A stretch of 64,000 nt of DNA, taken from Pseudomonadales bacterium (GTDB lineage Bacteria; Pseudomonadota; Gammaproteobacteria; Pseudomonadales; Azotimanducaceae). The notes below the pieces were generated by a model. That model searched no databases. It saw only the letters and a program-made list of their open reading frames with translations, and was not told where the DNA came from. Shown here piece by piece: positions 9,154-19,900 of this stretch. Location: NCBI GenBank assembly GCA_028281885.1, contig JANQJA010000003.1:79534-143533 (forward strand), in the 5' to 3' direction. Position 1 is the stretch's first letter. Every line of letters begins with the position of its first letter. A program made the translations under genes and the position numbers.

Positions 9154-10245
9154 ATGGGATTCAACTGTGGCATTGTGGGGCTGCCGAATGTCGGCAAGTC
9201 CACGCTCTTCAACGCACTCACGAAGGCGGGTATCGCTGCCGAGAATTTCCCGTTCTGTACGATTGAGCCAAACTCCGGTGTGGTGCCCATGCCGGATCCG
9301 AGACTCGACAGACTGGCCGAGATCGTCGGGCCCCAGAAGGTGATTCCGACGGCCATGGAGTTCGTGGATATTGCCGGACTGGTCGAGGGCGCATCGAAGG
9401 GTGAAGGCCTGGGCAACCAGTTCCTCGCCAACATTCGCGAAACCCATGCCATTGCCCATGTGGTCCGTTGCTTCGATGACGAAAACGTGACCCACGTGTC
9501 CAATACCATTGATCCTGTCCGTGACATTGAAGTGATCAATACCGAATTGCAGCTTGCTGACCTGGAAACCATTGAGAAGGCGATCGATCGGGTAAATCGT
9601 GTCGCGAAGAGTGGCGACAAGGAAGCAATCGCGAAGATGAATATCTTTGAGCGGCTACGGGAGCATATCGATGCCGGGCAACCCGCCCGTACGGCACCGC
9701 TGAAGGCCGAGGAACTGGCTGAAGTCCGCGAGCTTCATCTGCTGACGATGAAACCGGTGCTCTATGTGGCGAACGTCAACGAAGATGGGTTTGACGACAA
9801 TTCCTACCTGGATGCGGTCAAGGAGATCGCTGCACAGGAATCATCCGAGGTCGTGGTGATCTGCAACAAGCTCGAGGCGGAGATTGCCGAACTCGAGGAC
9901 GATGAAAAGGCCGAATTTCTGGCCGAACTTGGCATGACGGAACCCGGACTCGATCGGGTAATTCGCGCTGGTTACAGGCTGCTGGGTCTGCAGACGTTCT
10001 TTACGGCCGGGCCGAAAGAAGTGCGGGCCTGGACCGTGAAACAGCAGGCGACGGCACCGCAGGCCGCGGGCGTCATTCATACGGATTTTGAAAAGGGATT
10101 TATTCGTGCCGAAGTGGTTGCCTTTGATGACTACGTGGCGGGAAACGGCGAACAGGGCGCCAAGGAGTCCGGCAAATGGCGGCTGGAGGGCAAGGAATAC
10201 GTCATTCAGGATGGCGACGTCGTGCACTTTCGCTTTAATGTCTAG
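9154..10245 (+). CDS. ychF: Redox-regulated ribosome-binding ATPase YchF (Obg-related)
   Basis: YchF is an Obg-family P-loop protein that prefers ATP and binds the ribosome. The G1 loop GLPNVGKST is at residues 8-16, FPFCTIEPN is the switch region, [20 protein letters not shown] carries G3, and NKLE replaces the GTP-specific NKxD, as expected for this ATPase. The C-terminal TGS domain ends in the family segment [16 protein letters not shown]. The 363-aa length is normal. It is coupled to pth. Confidence 0.96.
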   Translation: MGFNCGIVGLPNVGKSTLFNALTKAGIAAENFPFCTIEPNSGVVPMPDPRLDRLAEIVGPQKVIPTAMEFVDIAGLVEGASKGEGLGNQFLANIRETHAIAHVVRCFDDENVTHVSNTIDPVRDIEVINTELQLADLETIEKAIDRVNRVAKSGDKEAIAKMNIFERLREHIDAGQPARTAPLKAEELAEVRELHLLTMKPVLYVANVNEDGFDDNSYLDAVKEIAAQESSEVVVICNKLEAEIAELEDDEKAEFLAELGMTEPGLDRVIRAGYRLLGLQTFFTAGPKEVRAWTVKQQATAPQAAGVIHTDFEKGFIRAEVVAFDDYVAGNGEQGAKESGKWRLEGKEYVIQDGDVVHFRFNV

Positions 10246-10266
10246 TAGCAACGTGAGGAGCTGGCG

Positions 10267-10836
10267 ATGCGACTGAAAGAACTGGCTGTTGAGAGCCTGA
10301 ACCCCGAGCAGAAGGCCCTGCATGACAAGATTCAGCAGGGGCCGAGGGGCGCGGGCCGAGAGATTGGCATGATTGGGCCGTTCGGCGTCTGGGTCCGGGC
10401 GCCGCGTATCGGTGACGCGGTACAGCAGGTGGGCGCGGTGGCGCGGTTTGAAACGTCACTCCCCGAAGCTGTCAAGGAGGTGGCCATCTGTACGGTCGGG
10501 GTTCACTTCCGCGCGAAGTTCGAGTTCTCAGCCCACCGGCGGCTGGCCATGCGGGCCGGCGTCGATGAGGCCATACTCGATGCCATTTACGAGGGTGAAA
10601 CGCCTTCGTTTACCGATGAGGGACAGCAGGTTGCCTATGAAATGGCCCACCAGCTGCTGAATGACAAGCGAATCGGCGATGAAACCTATGTGCGCGCCAG
10701 TCGTCTGTTTGACGAAACGGCACTGATCGAACTGGTCAGCATCATGGGTTACTACTGCTGTGTCTCCCTGACACTGAACGCGTTCGAAGTGCCTGTCCCG
10801 TCGCCGATGCCTGATCCCTGGCCGGAACTACCCTGA
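10267..10836 (+). CDS. Carboxymuconolactone decarboxylase-family protein
   Basis: The 189-aa protein is an all-alpha CMD/AhpD-fold relative. It shows the family core [20 protein letters not shown] followed by [17 protein letters not shown], equivalent to the E-x-x-x-H signature of the decarboxylase type rather than the CxxC of AhpD. No substrate can be inferred. It begins 21 bases after ychF with a good AGGAG site and its 3' end overlaps the convergent helicase gene by nine bases. It may use the ychF promoter. Confidence 0.8.
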   Translation: MRLKELAVESLNPEQKALHDKIQQGPRGAGREIGMIGPFGVWVRAPRIGDAVQQVGAVARFETSLPEAVKEVAICTVGVHFRAKFEFSAHRRLAMRAGVDEAILDAIYEGETPSFTDEGQQVAYEMAHQLLNDKRIGDETYVRASRLFDETALIELVSIMGYYCCVSLTLNAFEVPVPSPMPDPWPELP

Positions 10837-12156
10837 CGCCCTTTGCTGTGATCGCCGGCTGCGGCGCCTGCGTGATCGACTGGCACCTGAAGAAGCGCCG
10901 CCGGACTCGGGATTGGTATTTCGTCGGCGCGGCCGGTTTCGCCGTTTCGATGTGTCGTTTTGTGACCTTCCTTTCGGTTTCGACTTTGGTCTGGACCTTG
11001 TCTTTGGCGAAGCGGGCAGTACCTCCGTCTCGAAACCATCGATCGTCTGCCGGGGTATCTCACGCTGCAATAGCCGCTCGATATCCCTGAGTGCCTTCGC
11101 TTCATCCCGGCAAACCAGTGAAAGTGCTTCGCCGTCGCGACCGGCACGACCGGTGCGGCCGATCCGGTGAACGTAGTCTTCGGCCACGGCCGGAAGTTCG
11201 TAGTTGATGACATGAGGAAGCTGGTCGATATCGAGACCCCGCGCGGCGATGTCGGTTGCAACCAGTACGCGGACTTCATTTTGCTTGAACCGGGATAGGG
11301 CACGGGTTCGAGCGCCCTGGCTCTTGTTGCCGTGGATCGCGGCGGCGGTGATGCCGTCCTTTTCCAGCTGCGAGCACAGTCGATTGGCACCGTGTTTGGT
11401 TCGGGTAAACACCAGTACCTGTTGCCAGTTCCGGGAGCCAATCAGGTAGGAAAGCAATTCGCGCTTCCGCTGTTGTTCCACCACGATCACCGACTGTTCA
11501 ATATGCTCGGCAGTGGTGCCCGAACGGCTGACTTCCACCAGTTCCGGTGAATTGAGGAAGCTGTTCGCAAGTTTTTTGATTTCGGGGGAAAAGGTCGCGG
11601 AGAACAGCAGGTTCTGGCGCGTCTCCGGCAGTAACGAAATAATACGGCGGATGTCCCGGATGAAACCCATGTCGAGCATCCGGTCGGCCTCATCGAGTAC
11701 CAGCATTTCAATGTGCGACAGATCGATTGTACCCTGGCCAACGTGGTCCAGCAGTCTGCCGGGTGTTGCAACCAACACGTCAATACCCCGGCGAATCCTG
11801 TTGATCTGGCCCCGCATGCTGACGCCGCCAAAGATCGCGAGCGACTTGAGTGGCAAGTGTCGCGAATAGTCTTCGACACTTTCCTGTACCTGTGCTGCGA
11901 GCTCCCGGGTCGGTACGATAACCAGCGCGCGAATCTGCCGCCGGTTTCCTTCATTGGCGGTCGCCATCAGGCGCTGTAACAGGGGCAGGGTAAAGCCGGC
12001 GGTCTTGCCGGTGCCGGTCTGGGCAGCGGCGAGCAGATCGCTCCCTGCCAGTACGACCGGAATTGCCTGACCTTGAATGGGTGTGGGTGTGCTGTAGCCC
12101 TGCTCGGCTAGTGCACGCAAAAGCTCGGTCGAAAGACCCAGTGTTTCAAATGACAT
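10828..12156 (-). CDS. rhlE: DEAD-box RNA helicase, RhlE type
   Basis: An ATP-dependent RNA helicase of the kind used in ribosome assembly and RNA turnover. All core motifs are visible: Q motif with TPTPIQ, motif I AQTGTGKT, Ia [36 protein letters not shown] and [12 protein letters not shown]. The C-terminal 70 residues are basic and repetitive ([25 protein letters not shown]), an RNA-binding tail. ATG at 12156 gives the normal MSFETLGLS start; an upstream ATG at 12174 adds six residues. The gene is monocistronic and convergent with the CMD gene. Confidence 0.92.
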   Translation of the reverse strand: MSFETLGLSTELLRALAEQGYSTPTPIQGQAIPVVLAGSDLLAAAQTGTGKTAGFTLPLLQRLMATANEGNRRQIRALVIVPTRELAAQVQESVEDYSRHLPLKSLAIFGGVSMRGQINRIRRGIDVLVATPGRLLDHVGQGTIDLSHIEMLVLDEADRMLDMGFIRDIRRIISLLPETRQNLLFSATFSPEIKKLANSFLNSPELVEVSRSGTTAEHIEQSVIVVEQQRKRELLSYLIGSRNWQQVLVFTRTKHGANRLCSQLEKDGITAAAIHGNKSQGARTRALSRFKQNEVRVLVATDIAARGLDIDQLPHVINYELPAVAEDYVHRIGRTGRAGRDGEALSLVCRDEAKALRDIERLLQREIPRQTIDGFETEVLPASPKTRSRPKSKPKGRSQNDTSKRRNRPRRRNTNPESGGASSGASRSRRRRSRRSQQRASG

Positions 12157-12350
12157 AATTCTCTCTATGGGCATCTGCTGAGGGATATCCCAAAGAAAGG
12201 TCCAGATACGGCGGTTAAATAACGTTATTCGGGGGACAGAATCGAAACCACGAAGGGCTGGCCATGACCTTCAACTACCAGCGCGGGCGCACCTTAACAT
12301 GCCGTTAGATTAACTACTAATACTATTTTCTGTGCTTATGTCAGGAAGGA

Positions 12351-13493
12351 TCAGTCCAATGTCCTTCGATATCGCAGCAGCGCGACCGTCATGATTACTG
12401 CGGTAAACAGGCAGATGGAAAGGATCGGGGCGTGCAGCTGACCCAGATCTGCGCCTTTCAGCATGACGCCGCGAACGATGCGAAGAAAGTGTGTGAGCGG
12501 CAGCGCTTCACCCAGTATCTGAGCCCAGCCGGGCATACCCCGGAAGGGAAACATGAATCCCGACAGAAGTATTGAGGGGAGGAAGAAAAAGAAAGTCAGC
12601 TGCATCGCCTGCATCTGCGATCTTGCGATAGTGGAGAAAGTAAAGCCGAGTGCTAGGTTGGCAAACATGAAGATGCAGGTGCCTGCGAGCAATAACCAGA
12701 TGGGGCCGGCAAATGGGACGCTGAACAGGAGATTGGCTGCAATCAGAATGACCGCGGTCTGGACGCTGCCCACGAGAACGTAGGGCGTGATCTTGCCGAT
12801 CATGACTTCGGCGGGGTTCACAGGCATGGCCAACAGATTTTCCATGGTGCCCCGCTCTACTTCCCGGGTCATGGCCATCGCGGTGATCATCACCAGCGTC
12901 ATGGTCAGGATGACGCCGAGCAATCCAGGCACGATGTTGTAGCTCGATTTACCTTCCGGGTTGTAGCGGGCATGGATGATGAGTTCAACAGGAGGTGGCT
13001 GGCTTGCCAGGTGAGAGAGGGGACCGCGCTGCAGTTCGTGGTGCAGGGCTCGCGAGACAATGGCTTCCGCGCGGGCGATGGCGTTGGATGCCGCGGCCGG
13101 GTCCGACGCATCTGCTTCAATCAGCATCTGTGGGCGTTCGCCCCGAACAAGTTGCTTCGTGAAACCAGCGGGAATCGATACCACGAACGCCACCTGACCC
13201 GAGGCGAGTAATGCTTCGCTGGCGGCCGGATCATCCGCCTGTAACACAATGTCGTAGTAGCCCGAGTTTTCCAGCCCGGCGATCAGTGTTCTGATCACAG
13301 GTGTCTGTTCGCCGATCAATAGGGCGGTGGGAAGGTTTTTCGGATCGGTATTGATGGCGTAGCCGAACAGGATGAGCTGGAGGATCGGGATACCGAACAT
13401 CATTCCGAATGTGAGCCTGTCGCGACGCATCTGCACTAGTTCCTTGACAAAAACCGCGCCGACTCGTCGTAGGGACGTGCTGATGTTGTTCAA
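12351..13493 (-). CDS. ABC-2 type transporter permease
   Basis: This 380-aa membrane protein has an N-terminal helix (FGMMFGIPILQLILFGYAI), a large periplasmic loop of about 150 residues, and five C-terminal helices, the YbhS/YbhR/YhhJ plan of ABC-2 exporters. AMTREVERGTMENLLAMPV is the conserved segment before helix 2. Its start overlaps the ATPase gene stop, making it the last gene of tetR-hlyD-ATPase-permease. The related E. coli operon carries two permease genes; only one is present here, so the transporter may be a homodimer. Substrate unknown, probably a drug or hydrophobic compound. Confidence 0.87.
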   Translation of the reverse strand: MNNISTSLRRVGAVFVKELVQMRRDRLTFGMMFGIPILQLILFGYAINTDPKNLPTALLIGEQTPVIRTLIAGLENSGYYDIVLQADDPAASEALLASGQVAFVVSIPAGFTKQLVRGERPQMLIEADASDPAAASNAIARAEAIVSRALHHELQRGPLSHLASQPPPVELIIHARYNPEGKSSYNIVPGLLGVILTMTLVMITAMAMTREVERGTMENLLAMPVNPAEVMIGKITPYVLVGSVQTAVILIAANLLFSVPFAGPIWLLLAGTCIFMFANLALGFTFSTIARSQMQAMQLTFFFFLPSILLSGFMFPFRGMPGWAQILGEALPLTHFLRIVRGVMLKGADLGQLHAPILSICLFTAVIMTVALLRYRRTLD

Positions 13494-14422
13494 TGGTGCA
13501 ACCTCTGATCCTCGCCTGCTTCCTTCATTAAGGCGATGAAAGCGTCTTCCAGGCTGGGGCGAACCTCATTCCACGTGACGTCGGTCCGGCCCTCGTCATC
13601 GATCATCCGGCTGATCGCCTGGCGGTCAGTGCTGCTGACATGCAGCGCCGCGCCAAAGTAGGCGACATGGGCAGCTCCTGCTTTTTGTTTCAGGTCAGAA
13701 GCAAGACGACGCACGCCTGTTCCTTCGCCACGAAAGGTCACCAGCCCGGATCGATCGATAATCTGTTGCACCGTACCTTCAGCCATCTTGCGACCGTTGG
13801 CGAGATAGACGATGTGGTCGCAGCGTTCCGCTTCATCCATATAGTGAGTTGAGACGAGAACCGTCATGCCTTGTGTTGAGAGTTTGTGTATTTCGTCCCA
13901 GAAATCGCGCCTGGCTTGTGGATCGACGCCAGCAGTCGGCTCGTCAAGTAATAGCAGCTGCGGGTTGTGCATGGTGACCGCTGCGAGAGCAAGGCGTTGT
14001 TTCCAGCCGCCCGACAGTTCCCCCGCCAGTTGTTTCTGCCGGTGAGTCATTCCCAGTTGTTCAATGGTGCGATCAACAGTGCCGCGCAGATCTGACAGTC
14101 CGTAAAGGCGCCCCACAAATTCGATGTTTTCCCGGATGGTCAGGTCTTCCCAGAACGAGAAGTGCTGTGTCATGTAACCGGTACGCGCCTTGATTTCCTC
14201 GGGATGACGACGAATATCAAAGCCCAGGGTTTCGCCTGCTCCGTCTGAAATGTTGAGCAGACCGCAGATCATGCGAATCGTGGTGGTCTTGCCGGAGCCG
14301 TTGGGCCCGAGAAAGCCCCAGACCTCTCCGCGAGGCATGGCGATGTCGATATCGTTGACGGCGCTCCGGTCGCCGAATCGTTTTACCAGGTGGCGAACAT
14401 CGATGGCGAGGTTTTCGTTCAC
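13490..14422 (-). CDS. ABC transporter ATP-binding protein (YbhF/DrrA type)
   Basis: This subunit supplies ATP hydrolysis for the exporter encoded around it. Walker A is GPNGSGKTT, the signature is LSGGWKQRLALA, Walker B is LLLLDEPTAGVDPQ and the switch His lies in LVSTHYMDEAERCDHI. The C-terminal extension of about 80 residues after the core matches ABC-2 type ATPases. At 310 aa it holds one ATPase domain; YbhF-type proteins in E. coli have two. Both ends overlap the neighbours by 4 bases. Confidence 0.9.
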   Translation of the reverse strand: MNENLAIDVRHLVKRFGDRSAVNDIDIAMPRGEVWGFLGPNGSGKTTTIRMICGLLNISDGAGETLGFDIRRHPEEIKARTGYMTQHFSFWEDLTIRENIEFVGRLYGLSDLRGTVDRTIEQLGMTHRQKQLAGELSGGWKQRLALAAVTMHNPQLLLLDEPTAGVDPQARRDFWDEIHKLSTQGMTVLVSTHYMDEAERCDHIVYLANGRKMAEGTVQQIIDRSGLVTFRGEGTGVRRLASDLKQKAGAAHVAYFGAALHVSSTDRQAISRMIDDEGRTDVTWNEVRPSLEDAFIALMKEAGEDQRLHH

Positions 14423-15363
14423 CAGCTGACCTCGACGGGCAGGCCCGGATGGACTGATTCGTCCGGAAGGGCCGCCTCAACCATGAAGACGAGTTTGCCG
14501 CGGGTGTCTTTGGCGTAGATCACCGGGGGAGTAAATTCCGCCTCTTCGCCGATAAATGTCACGGTCGCTGTGATTGGCGCGAGACCCTCCGCCGCAACCG
14601 TGACGGCCTGGCCCAGACTGAGTTGAGGCAACTGATCAATAGGAACAAAGAATCTGGCCTTGAGTGCGCCGCGAGGCAGTAATGAAACCACGGGTTTGCC
14701 GCTCACTACATATTCGCCGGGGCGAAAGAAAATTTCCTCAACCTTTCCAGCCCGTTTCGCCGTTACGGTTCGCTCCGCCAGTCGGTATTCAGCGGCACGC
14801 TTCGCCGCGATCGAAGCGATCTGTCCGGCACTCGCTGCGGTCTGTTGTGCCTCACGAGCGCCAAGGCTGGCCACAATGACCTCCTGCGCGAGCGCTTCCG
14901 CATGGGATTGTGCCGCGTTGTATTGGAGGCGTGCCTGGTCTCCGCGGGATGGCGGTTCGAGGCCGCGCTCCACCAGCGGTTTGATGCGCTCATATTCGAT
15001 CAGCGCGAGCTCGGCCTGTGCTTCGGCCTGCTTCAGCTGCGCCTGCAGGGCGCGCATCTCGGGTTCACGTACACCGGTTTCGAGATCGGCCAATTGTGCC
15101 TTCGCCTGTTCAACGCGCGCATTGGCCTCGGCCAGCTGTGAGGCTTCGGTATCGATATCCAGGTTAAACAGAACCGTGTCTGCTTCGATGAAATCGCCTT
15201 CTCTGATGGGTTGTCTAACGATCCAGCCAGGGCGCGGGGCGCCGACGAACAGCCATTCGGCCTCAATCCAGCCGAGTGCATGACGTGGTTGGGCAGACTC
15301 GCCGCAACTACTGATAAACAGAATCGTTGAAAGCAACAACAGAATTAGTGAATGCGTCTTCAT
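14419..15363 (-). CDS. HlyD-family periplasmic adaptor, probable lipoprotein
   Basis: Adaptor subunit linking the inner-membrane ABC exporter to an outer-membrane channel. The signal sequence ends in SSC, a lipobox near residue 20, so lipid anchoring is likely. Next come half of a biotinyl-lipoyl-like domain (GWIVRQPIREGDFIEADTVL), a long coiled-coil hairpin rich in Ala, Gln and Glu (residues about 75-200), the second lipoyl half (AKRAGKVEEIFFRPGEYV), and a beta-barrel domain. It starts on the TetR stop (ATGA). No outer-membrane partner is encoded nearby; a TolC elsewhere is assumed. Confidence 0.88.
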   Translation of the reverse strand: MKTHSLILLLLSTILFISSCGESAQPRHALGWIEAEWLFVGAPRPGWIVRQPIREGDFIEADTVLFNLDIDTEASQLAEANARVEQAKAQLADLETGVREPEMRALQAQLKQAEAQAELALIEYERIKPLVERGLEPPSRGDQARLQYNAAQSHAEALAQEVIVASLGAREAQQTAASAGQIASIAAKRAAEYRLAERTVTAKRAGKVEEIFFRPGEYVVSGKPVVSLLPRGALKARFFVPIDQLPQLSLGQAVTVAAEGLAPITATVTFIGEEAEFTPPVIYAKDTRGKLVFMVEAALPDESVHPGLPVEVSW

Positions 15364-15983
15364 GATGATGCTCCTGGGGACAGCCCGCGTTTCAGACTTG
15401 AAACGTGCATTCTGAACAGGGTTTCAAGGTCAACGGCGGCGTCGGAATCACCTGAGAAGAGGGCGTGCCACAGACCGGAAACGGCGACGGGTGCAATGAT
15501 GAGACGGGCGGCCAAAGCCGGATCGTCAACTGCGATTTCTCCCCTCTGTGCCGCCCGTTGCAGCATCTTTGCCAGGGCCGCGAGCAGACGCTCAAGGATC
15601 TCCCGCCTGTAGCGTCGGACCATGTCCGGAAAAGTCTGGCTGTCGCCAATGATGACCTTCATTAATTTCGGTAAACGGGACTCGCGGATCATGTTGGGCG
15701 CGAAGGTGGCGAGACCATCCATGGCGTCACCAAAAGACGGCGCGGAATTCATGATCTTCTCGATGGCGACAATATTGGGGGAGGCGAAGGTCGTCACCAG
15801 CACCTCGAACAGGTCCTCCTTGGAATTGAAGTACAGGTAGATGGTGCCCTTGGAGAAGCCTGCACGGGCGGCGATGTCATCCATGCGAGCGGCACTGAAT
15901 CCGCGCTCGAAAAATTCGTCCAGGGCCGCGAGCAATAGGGCCTCACGTCGTTCTCGCTTGGCTTGCTCGGTGCGTGCCCGCAT
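15360..15983 (-). CDS. TetR/AcrR-family transcriptional regulator
   Basis: Residues 11-57 form the TetR helix-turn-helix (ALDEFFERGFSAARMDDIAA and GFSKGTIYLYFNSKEDLF), with a ligand-binding C-terminal domain after it. It heads the operon with the HlyD adaptor and ABC-2 exporter, overlapping the next gene as ATGA, and a near-perfect palindrome sits 12 bp upstream of its start. The simplest reading is autorepression of the whole exporter operon, relieved by an exported substrate; the ligand is not known. Confidence 0.9.
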   Translation of the reverse strand: MRARTEQAKRERREALLLAALDEFFERGFSAARMDDIAARAGFSKGTIYLYFNSKEDLFEVLVTTFASPNIVAIEKIMNSAPSFGDAMDGLATFAPNMIRESRLPKLMKVIIGDSQTFPDMVRRYRREILERLLAALAKMLQRAAQRGEIAVDDPALAARLIIAPVAVSGLWHALFSGDSDAAVDLETLFRMHVSSLKRGLSPGASS

Positions 15984-15995
15984 CTGTTTGGTCCT

Positions 15996-16019
15996 ATATG
16001 ACTGACTGGTCAGTTATAT
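15996..16019. promoter_or_regulatory. Palindromic operator upstream of the TetR exporter operon
   Basis: ACTGAC and GTCAGT (16001-16014) are perfect 6-bp arms around a 2-bp centre, flanked symmetrically by ATAT on both sides. The size and position, 12 bp before the tetR start, fit a TetR-family operator. Confidence 0.7.
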
Positions 16020-16156
16020 ATCTGTCGCAGGATGGGGTCAAGCGTCCGGATTCGCCGGTTACGAAAATTAACAAAGGGCTGACGAAATTGGGCTTTTCGA
16101 TATTGGCCATCAACATCCGGGGTCCAGACTGCCTGCGTGGACATTGGAGAACTTCT

Positions 16157-16432
16157 GTGAATTCAATCAGGCAAATGCTGGCAGTCCTTTTTGTGAGCCT
16201 GCTGATGATGGTTTCGCCGCTGATGGCAGCGGCAGAAGGAAACAAGGACGCGGTCAAGGTCACTGTCCATATTAGTGTGACGATTTTCGATGAAGCCAAT
16301 AGTCCGAATCGTATTCGGGATTGCGGGCTTGCCGTGTCCAGTCAGCAGAACATTCCTTGTGAGGATCGATTCCACCTTGCACAGGTTGATCTTACGAATT
16401 CATCCCGCCAGATCAGGCTTGTTCCTATCTGA
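16157..16432 (+). CDS. Small secreted protein of unknown function (91 aa)
   Basis: I do not recognise this gene. GTG at 16157 has GGAG 8 bases upstream and gives a clear Sec signal peptide (hydrophobic MLAVLFVSLLMMVSPLMAAA) likely cut after AAA. The mature part is about 65 residues with two Cys (IRDCGLAV and NIPCEDRF), possibly one disulfide. Longer in-frame starts, up to 15974, lie across the tetR promoter and look wrong. It stands alone between the divergent tetR operon and the convergent GFA gene. Confidence 0.5.
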   Translation: MNSIRQMLAVLFVSLLMMVSPLMAAAEGNKDAVKVTVHISVTIFDEANSPNRIRDCGLAVSSQQNIPCEDRFHLAQVDLTNSSRQIRLVPI

Positions 16433-16492
16433 CCTGCCGTACTCAATTCATTGTTGTACTGAAACAGAGATAAATCAGATCGAAACACGCAT

Positions 16493-16888
16493 CTAGTTGG
16501 CTCGCTGCGGGACGCTGTCGTCGAGTTCCACCCAGGCTTGCTTGGAATCACACCAGACATGAAATGCCGGCGTAAAGAATCCGGTGTCGTCCATGGTGCC
16601 GGTTTTCACGAAGATCATGTCGTTTGCCGCAGCCACGACTGAAAATATCGGCGAACCGCATTTACCGCGAAAATGCCGTTCGACGGTGTTACCGCTCGCG
16701 GTATTGCTGTCCAGGTATCGTTTGGGCGTTCCTCTCAGCGTGAACTCGGCTTTGGGCACGGCTGCGATGGTAGAAAATGCGGACCCGGCCTGGCGCTGGC
16801 AATTCTTGCAATGGCAGACTCCGGTTCGCGCAGGAGGATTGGGAAACTCAAAAGTGATCTCGCCGCATAGGCAGCTACCTGTGTGCAT
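16493..16888 (-). CDS. GFA-family (glutathione-dependent formaldehyde-activating-like) zinc protein
   Basis: The 131-aa protein has the GFA/CENP-V fold signatures: CLCGEITFEF at residues 6-15 and CHCKNCQRQAGSAF near residue 25, which bind zinc. The third site usually reads C-x-x-CG; here it is FRGKCGSPIF, so the first Cys of that pair is replaced by Arg. Many family members are not formaldehyde-related, so no reaction is claimed. The gene is transcribed alone; a strong terminator belonging to the TonB receptor gene lies just upstream of its start. Confidence 0.83.
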   Translation of the reverse strand: MHTGSCLCGEITFEFPNPPARTGVCHCKNCQRQAGSAFSTIAAVPKAEFTLRGTPKRYLDSNTASGNTVERHFRGKCGSPIFSVVAAANDMIFVKTGTMDDTGFFTPAFHVWCDSKQAWVELDDSVPQRAN

Positions 16889-16904
16889 GGTGCCTCCTTA
16901 TCGG

Positions 16905-16950
16905 TTTCGGAAAAAAGAAAGCCCCCCTGGGATTTCTCCGAGGGGGGCTT
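16905..16950 (-). terminator. Rho-independent terminator of the TonB receptor gene
   Basis: On the minus strand AAGCCCCCC (16950-16942) and GGGGGGCTT (16927-16919) form a perfect 9-bp G/C-rich stem, followed by TTCTTTTTTCC. It ends transcription about 30 bp after the receptor stop codon at 16980. Confidence 0.88.
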
Positions 16951-16979
16951 CGGTTATACCACCTTTGTCAGGTGCGGTC

Positions 16980-19900
16980 CTACATGGAGAACCGACCTTC
17001 GAGATAGTAGTAACGACCGCGCGGGTCAGTGACAGCGGGGTCATAACCGGTTGCGGTACGCAGGATGGGAGGATCTTCCTCAAAGAGATCCCGAATGCCG
17101 AAGCTCAGGTCCAGGTTCGAACCATTGCCCATTTCCCAGTTATATCCGTACTGGAAGTTGACTGTGGTGTATGAATCCAGGTTCGGCGTGACCGCCCGCA
17201 CATTGTCGTCCATGTAGGAGCCAATCGTTCGTGCATTGACGGTGGCACGGTGCGAACCGTTGAACCAGCTCAGCGCGTAGTACATCTGCAGATCCGGCAT
17301 GGAGCGAACCAGGTTTCCGTGACCGGGTGCCTGGTTGGTCTTGTCCGCGGCATCGAAGTCGTCGAGTCCAAACAGACCAGACAGGACGAACTCCCGGATG
17401 TGTGAGACACGACCCGTCGCGCGGAAGGCGCCGATCGAGGTTGTCCAGTCGTAGCTTACGTCTACGTCAATACCGCTGGTTTCGACTTTCGCCGCGTTCT
17501 GCGAAATACCGCCTGTCAGCGTCACGACGTGGTTGGAATCCCGAATGACGTAGAAGCTTTCGCCAACGTCCGCGTAGGCATCGCGATTGACCTCACAGGT
17601 GGGGACAGGTGCGGCAACGGTTCCCGGTGTACAAGGATCGCCGGTCACGATATCGCGGAAGTCGCCGGCATCGCGGGCGGCTTCAAACAGCGGAACCTGC
17701 AGCTCGGTGGCAGCCTGTGCCGGTGTGCTGATGATCTTGTCGGTAAACTCAATGTCGTAGTAGTCGATCGAGAAGGTCAGGCCTTCAACAGCGGCCGGCG
17801 TCCAGATCGCACCGAGGTTGTAGGTGGTTGCTTCCTCGGGCTTGGCGTCAGGTGATGCCAGGCCTTCGTGGAACGTCAGAGGAAGCCGTGTACGCTCAGC
17901 GACTGGCAGAATCGGTGACAAGCCCTGTCGAACTGCTGGATCGCCGAGCGGGTCGCGCTGCTGGAATTCGCCCGCGTAGCCGTTACCTTCAGAAAGCTGA
18001 GCCAGGCTCGGACTGCGGAATGAGGTACCGGCGGATGCTCGCAGCACCAGATCGTCCGTTGCCTGGATGCGGAACCCGACCTTCGGATCTACCGAGTCGC
18101 CAACATTGCCACCGTAGTCCTCGTAGCGGACAGCGAGTTGCATATCGACCTGCTCGTGCAGGGGAACCTGAAACTCTATGAAGTAGGCATCGATGTCCCG
18201 ACCCAGGTTGAATGCCTGGTTCTCGTAGCTGGCGTACTTGTAGTCGCCGCCGAAGGGCTGGTCACCACCGAAACTATCGACTTCGCCGATGGTGATGGGG
18301 CTGCGCTGCGTACGACGACTCTCTTCGCGACGCTGCAGACCAACCGCCATGGATACGGTACCGGCAGGGAGGTCGAAGATCTCACCAGCCAATACAAAGT
18401 CAAAGACGTCGAGTTCGGTCTCGGCGAACGCGACGCGATGGGTACCCCACACCCAATCAAGCACTTCTCGAGGCATGAAATAAGGGCTGCTCGTATCGAA
18501 ACGAGAAAGATGGGTATTCAGGAAGTAACAACCTGAGGCAGCGTCACCGGCGTTTGTGCTGGTGAGTGCCAGTACCACGGGGTCTCTGCGCCAGAATGGA
18601 AATTCCGGCGAGCCGATTGGGTTAACGTTGGCGCCTACCCAGGCACGCGCGCCCGCGATCTGGGCTTCCAGTACGGGGTCGCCGTTGGCGTCCGCGACGG
18701 TGATACCACCGTTAGGCTGACAGTTGGGACCTCCGAATCCGTTAAAGCCGAGTAATACCCGGTCTACGTCCAGATAATCAGAGAACTCTTCGTAGATGCT
18801 TTCGCCGGTGGTGTAGGACACGTCATAGTTCCATGCGCGGTCACCGATGTTGAAGTCGCCGCGCAGTCCAAGATTGATGCGGGTGGTTTCAAGATCGCTG
18901 CCATAGCGGAAGTCGGGCCGTGTTTCATCGGCGTCGAGTCCCGGGATAAACCATTCACCCTGAACTGTCATTGCAACGGTGCCGGCGGTGCCGCGATCCG
19001 CGTTGAAGTAAGGGTTGTTGGCCCAGCCTGCGCCCGGCCCCGGCAGTCCAAACGCTGGCGCCAGTACCGCGGTGTTGTAAACGAGGCCCGGTACCAACTG
19101 GAACAGGGTCGTGCTTTCCGAGCTCTTGCCCGCTGAGTTGTCAGAGTTGGAATAAGAACCGTAGAGTTCGGCACCTTCGTTAAAGGTGTGAGTCAGGTTC
19201 ACCATATAAGAGGTGCGATCCTGGCCGTCGACCAGCAGCGTGTGCGCACCACTTCGCCAATAGCAGCGAGAGCTGGGATTACTGTTGGCATCGATGTTCT
19301 GGCCGCCAAACGATTCACAGACGGCCGGATCTTCGGCCTGGTTGGAAATATCCAGGTGACCCTGGCCGACGAAATTGTCCTGGCGCCATCCAAGATGCGC
19401 GGCACCTTTCAGTGGATCACGGTCCATGTAGGTGCCGCCTGCTGTAATCCGGGTTGCACCATCGTTACCGCTCCAGCCCCAGAGCACATCGAGGCCATAC
19501 TCGGGTGCGCTGTCTGCATCGATTTCCTGATAGCGGCCGCGTACTTCCAGGCCTTCAAAATCGTCGCGCAGGATGAAGTTAACAACGCCAGCGATAGCGT
19601 CAGAACCGTAGATAGCAGAACCGCCATCACGGAGAATTTCGACACGCTCAATCATATTGAGAGGCAGCGTACTGATATCAACGAAACGGTCGCCGTTACG
19701 CAGCTTCTTGCCGATATTAGGAAGTCGCTTACCGTTGACGAGTGTTAGTGTTGCGGTTGGGCCAAGGCCTCGCAGACTGACGTTGGTCAGGCCGCCGCCG
19801 CCAACTCCAACCTGGGTTCCGCCGTAAGCGACGGGTGTGGTGTCGCCGCCGTTAATCTGCGTCAGACTTTCAAACAGGGCGGCGATATCCGGTGCGCCGG

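Noticed and set aside
15974..16156. Extended N-terminus of the small secreted protein
   Set aside because: It would cross the tetR operator and place 61 residues before an evident signal peptide; GTG at 16157 has a proper ribosome site.
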